This document shows, in pieces, positions 61,938-64,000 of a stretch of 64,000 bases of DNA. The notes beneath the pieces are model-generated. The model made no database searches. It had not been told where the DNA came from and worked only from the letters and a program-made list of their open reading frames with translations. The position numbers were made by a program, and so were the translations under genes. Source of the stretch: Roseburia porci (GTDB lineage: Bacteria; Bacillota; Clostridia; Lachnospirales; Lachnospiraceae); contig NZ_VUNI01000005.1 in the NCBI RefSeq assembly GCF_009695765.1, positions 102,497 to 166,496 of the forward strand, read 5' to 3'. The first letter of the stretch is position 1. Every line of letters begins with the position of its first letter.

Positions 61938-63230
61938 TTAATCACGCTTTGGAACGATCTTCTCAGTACCACCCATGTATGGCTGTAATGCCTTTGGAAT
62001 GTTCACAGAACCGTCCTCGTTTAAGTTGTTCTCTAAGAATGCGATCAGCATACGTGGTGGAGCAACAACGGTGTTGTTCAGTGTATGGGCAAAATATTTG
62101 TTTCCATCTTTTCCTTTTACACGGATCTTCAGACGTCTTGCCTGTGCATCGCCTAAGTTAGAGCAGCTTCCAACCTCAAAATATTTCTTCTGACGTGGAG
62201 ACCATGCCTCAACATCACAGGATTTTACTTTCAGATCTGCAAGGTCACCGGAGCAGCACTCTAAGGTACGTACCGGGATATCAAGACTTCTGAACAGGTC
62301 TACGGTATTCTGCCATAATTTGTCATACCATGCTTTTGACTCTTCCGGTTTACATACAACGATCATCTCCTGCTTCTCGAACTGGTGGATACGGTAAACA
62401 CCACGTTCTTCGATACCATGTGCTCCTTTTTCTTTACGGAAACATGGAGAATAGCTTGTCAGTGTATATGGTAATTTTTCTTCATCATTGATTGTATCAA
62501 TAAATTTACCGATCATGGAATGCTCAGAAGTTCCGATCAGGTAAAGGTCTTCACCTTCGATCTTGTACATCATCGCATCCATCTCGTCAAAACTCATAAC
62601 TCCGGTAACAACATTGGAACGGATCATAAAAGGTGGTACACAATAAGTGAATCCACGATCGATCATGAAGTCTCTTGCATAGGAAATTACAGCAGAATGG
62701 ATTCTTGCGATATCTCCCATCAGATAATAGAAACCATTACCTGCAACTTTTCCTGCCGCATCCAGATCGATACCATCAAAACGCTCCATAATATCCGTAT
62801 GATAAGGAATCTCAAAATCCGGAACAAATGGATCGCCATATTTCTGGATTTCAACATTGCAGCTGTCATCTTTTCCAATTGGAACCGATGGATCAATGAT
62901 GTTTGGAATTGTCATCATGATCTTTGTGATCTTCTCACTTAATTCTTTCTCCTGAGTCTCTAATTCTGCAAGTCTTGCAGCATTTGCGCTTACCTGTGCT
63001 TTTACTTCCTCAGCTTCGTCTTTCTTACCCTGTCCCATCAGCGCACCGATCTGTTTGGAAAGCTTGTTTCTGCTTGCACGAAGCTCGTCTGCTTCCATCT
63101 GTACTTTTCTTGCCTGCGCATCCAGCTCGATGACTTCATCTACAAGTGGAAGTTTGTGATCCTGGAATTTTTTACGAATATTTTCTTTTACTACTTCTGG
63201 ATTCTCTCTTAAAAATTTTAAATCTATCAT
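61938..63230 (-). CDS. serS: Seryl-tRNA synthetase
   Basis: 430 residues, full length. Class II synthetase charging tRNA-Ser. An N-terminal antiparallel coiled coil (about 28-105, rich in E, K and A) binds the tRNA. Class II motif 2 is SPCFRKEKGAHG, with EERGVYRIHQFEKQEM. Motif 3 is TLNNTVVAPPRMLIAFLENN. Start ATG 63230 follows GGAGG. It is controlled by its own T-box leader. Confidence 0.97.
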   Translation of the reverse strand: MIDLKFLRENPEVVKENIRKKFQDHKLPLVDEVIELDAQARKVQMEADELRASRNKLSKQIGALMGQGKKDEAEEVKAQVSANAARLAELETQEKELSEKITKIMMTIPNIIDPSVPIGKDDSCNVEIQKYGDPFVPDFEIPYHTDIMERFDGIDLDAAGKVAGNGFYYLMGDIARIHSAVISYARDFMIDRGFTYCVPPFMIRSNVVTGVMSFDEMDAMMYKIEGEDLYLIGTSEHSMIGKFIDTINDEEKLPYTLTSYSPCFRKEKGAHGIEERGVYRIHQFEKQEMIVVCKPEESKAWYDKLWQNTVDLFRSLDIPVRTLECCSGDLADLKVKSCDVEAWSPRQKKYFEVGSCSNLGDAQARRLKIRVKGKDGNKYFAHTLNNTVVAPPRMLIAFLENNLNEDGSVNIPKALQPYMGGTEKIVPKRD

Positions 63231-63249
63231 GTTTTCCTCCTATTAATAA

Positions 63250-63480
63250 AAAAACCTTCCGTCTCAGATTATCTCTGGGACGAAAGGTATATTCCGCGGT
63301 GCCACCCAAGTTGCTTATTATAAGCCTCTTTGACGCAGGATAAGGACTGCGACCCCTGTGATTCTCATCACCAGCTCCGGAATTGGAAAGATCCTGCCTG
63401 CTTACCGGTTCACACCACACACCGGCTCTCTGAAAAGCTTCCTGAATCGTAGATTCCATCAACGCTTCTTTCTATATCTT
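63250..63480 (-). promoter_or_regulatory. T-box leader of serS (Ser-specific)
   Basis: The minus strand holds AACTTGGGTGGCACCGCG; the TGGC bulge fits the G discriminator base of tRNA-Ser. Stem I marks AGAGAGCCGG and TGGTGTGAACCGG are present. A TCT serine triplet (63391-63389) is a tentative specifier. The terminator ACCTTTCGTCCCAGA / TCTGAGACGGAAGGT plus T7 is at 63250-63292. Confidence 0.94.
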
Positions 63481-63485
63481 CTGCC

Positions 63486-63514
63486 ATTATACAATCAAAC
63501 ATGCGAATTTGCAA
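63486..63514 (-). promoter_or_regulatory. Promoter of serS
   Basis: TTGCAA (63514-63509), 17-base spacer, TATAAT (63491-63486). Confidence 0.78.
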
Positions 63515-63517
63515 GGC

Positions 63518-63850
63518 TTAATTCAGCGGATATCCAAGATATCTGTCCTCATTCAGTGCAAGGATCAGCAGAAAGACCGGTGGGAGAAAAATAAGTCCCA
63601 CAGCAAAACCTTCGTTATGTCCAAATGCCTTTGCCGTCTTGATCATTGTCAGGATATAGAACACAATGTTTGCGATCGGGATCAGTAAAAAAAGAAAATA
63701 CCAGCCGTTCCCCCATGTATACTTATACCAGATATACGTGTTATAAAATGGAATTACTGCCTTCCATCCCGGTTCACCGAATTTTGAAAAAATAAACCAG
63801 AATGCCACCAATGTTAAAATTCCCACTGCAGATAATGAAATATGAATCAT
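63518..63850 (-). CDS. DUF5684-like small membrane protein
   Basis: 110 residues with three membrane helices. The pattern WFIFSKFGEPGWKAVIPFYN, the region YKYTWGNGWYFLFLLIPIAN and IKTAKAFGHNEGFAVGLIFL matches the DUF5684 type of Gram-positive membrane proteins, whose function is unknown. Start ATG 63850 follows AGAGGAG. It is followed directly by the serS promoter. Confidence 0.8.
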   Translation of the reverse strand: MIHISLSAVGILTLVAFWFIFSKFGEPGWKAVIPFYNTYIWYKYTWGNGWYFLFLLIPIANIVFYILTMIKTAKAFGHNEGFAVGLIFLPPVFLLILALNEDRYLGYPLN

Positions 63851-63869
63851 ACAATTACTCCTCTTTTCT

Positions 63870-64000
63870 TTAAGGTAGTGTCAAGTTAACTACCTTTTTT
63901 ATTTTTATAAACATTATATTTTCAAGGATTTCTCACATTTTTTTACAAAAAAAGTGATTACCCCCTAAAAAAGCAGTATAATTGAATCTGCGAAAACACA
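63870..64000. other. Right-edge intergenic region
   Basis: Contains an inverted repeat AAGGTAGT / ACTACCTT (63872-63895) and a TATAAT on the plus strand at 63977-63982 without a good -35. It may be the promoter of a plus-strand gene beyond the window. Nothing else seen. Confidence 0.35.

Overview
The window reads as a stretch of the chromosome of a spore-forming, low-to-moderate GC Clostridia, most likely a gut Lachnospiraceae. Supporting signs are the spoIIAA-spoIIAB-sigF operon at the left edge, T-box leaders in front of valS, ileS and serS, a glmS ribozyme in front of glmS, strong GGAGG ribosome sites, a cellobiose phosphorylase close to clostridial CbpA, a secreted GH53 galactanase, a mannitol PTS and a luxS-mtnN pair. 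I cannot fix the genus. Nearly all genes lie on the minus strand; the plus-strand genes are the cellobiose phosphorylase, a Nudix hydrolase and a MATE transporter. I saw no tRNA, rRNA, CRISPR array, phage genes or transposase.

Layout. 1-4.7 kb: the SpoIIA/sigma-F operon, a structured repeat, a 49-residue protein plus zinc-ribbon/TPR membrane protein, and a FapA-family protein. 4.8-12.9 kb: valS with T-box, then an RND efflux pump with its TetR repressor and a palindromic operator, a second copy of the structured repeat and a tiny membrane protein. 12.9-19.2 kb: the GH53 galactanase with a LacI-type operator, a NodB deacetylase, an orphan BlaR1/M56 protein and a decayed FtsX permease. 19.3-23.9 kb: a tight run pepF - chemoreceptor - luxS - mtnN. 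24-28 kb: a MITE-like palindromic element, then a LacI regulator divergent from cellobiose phosphorylase. 28-40 kb: central metabolism and translation (pyk, traX-like, glgP, ileS, glmS). 39-44.5 kb: a mannitol-type PTS operon (IICB, MtlR, IIA) ending in a SorE-like zinc dehydrogenase instead of mtlD. 44.7-51.7 kb: a NatAB-like ABC exporter, an RluA pseudouridine synthase, a YG-repeat membrane protein, a YitT protein, and a glycosyltransferase with UDP-galactopyranose mutase. 52-59.5 kb: mutY, nudix, crotonase, a VanRS-like two-component system with a C39-type peptidase, a MATE transporter and a cysteine-rich small protein. 59.6-64 kb: a four-gene ECF sigma/anti-sigma membrane operon, a second MITE copy, serS with T-box and a DUF5684-like membrane protein.

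How the parts may work together. Much of the window concerns sugar capture (galactan outside the cell, cellobiose phosphorolysis inside, glycogen phosphorylase, hexitol PTS) and envelope sensing (ECF operon, two-component system with peptidase, M56 protein, RND and MATE efflux). Nothing here is clearly a new defence or mobile system. The least explained signals are non-coding: (a) a repeat with two near-identical core blocks whose stems differ in sequence but stay paired between copies (1.3 kb and 12.4 kb); (b) a palindromic MITE-like family with YTATAR flanks (24.0 kb, 61.7 kb, half copy at 12.6 kb); (c) a triple-hairpin block at 57.7 kb; (d) an RNA stem that would hide the ribosome site of the C39 peptidase gene.
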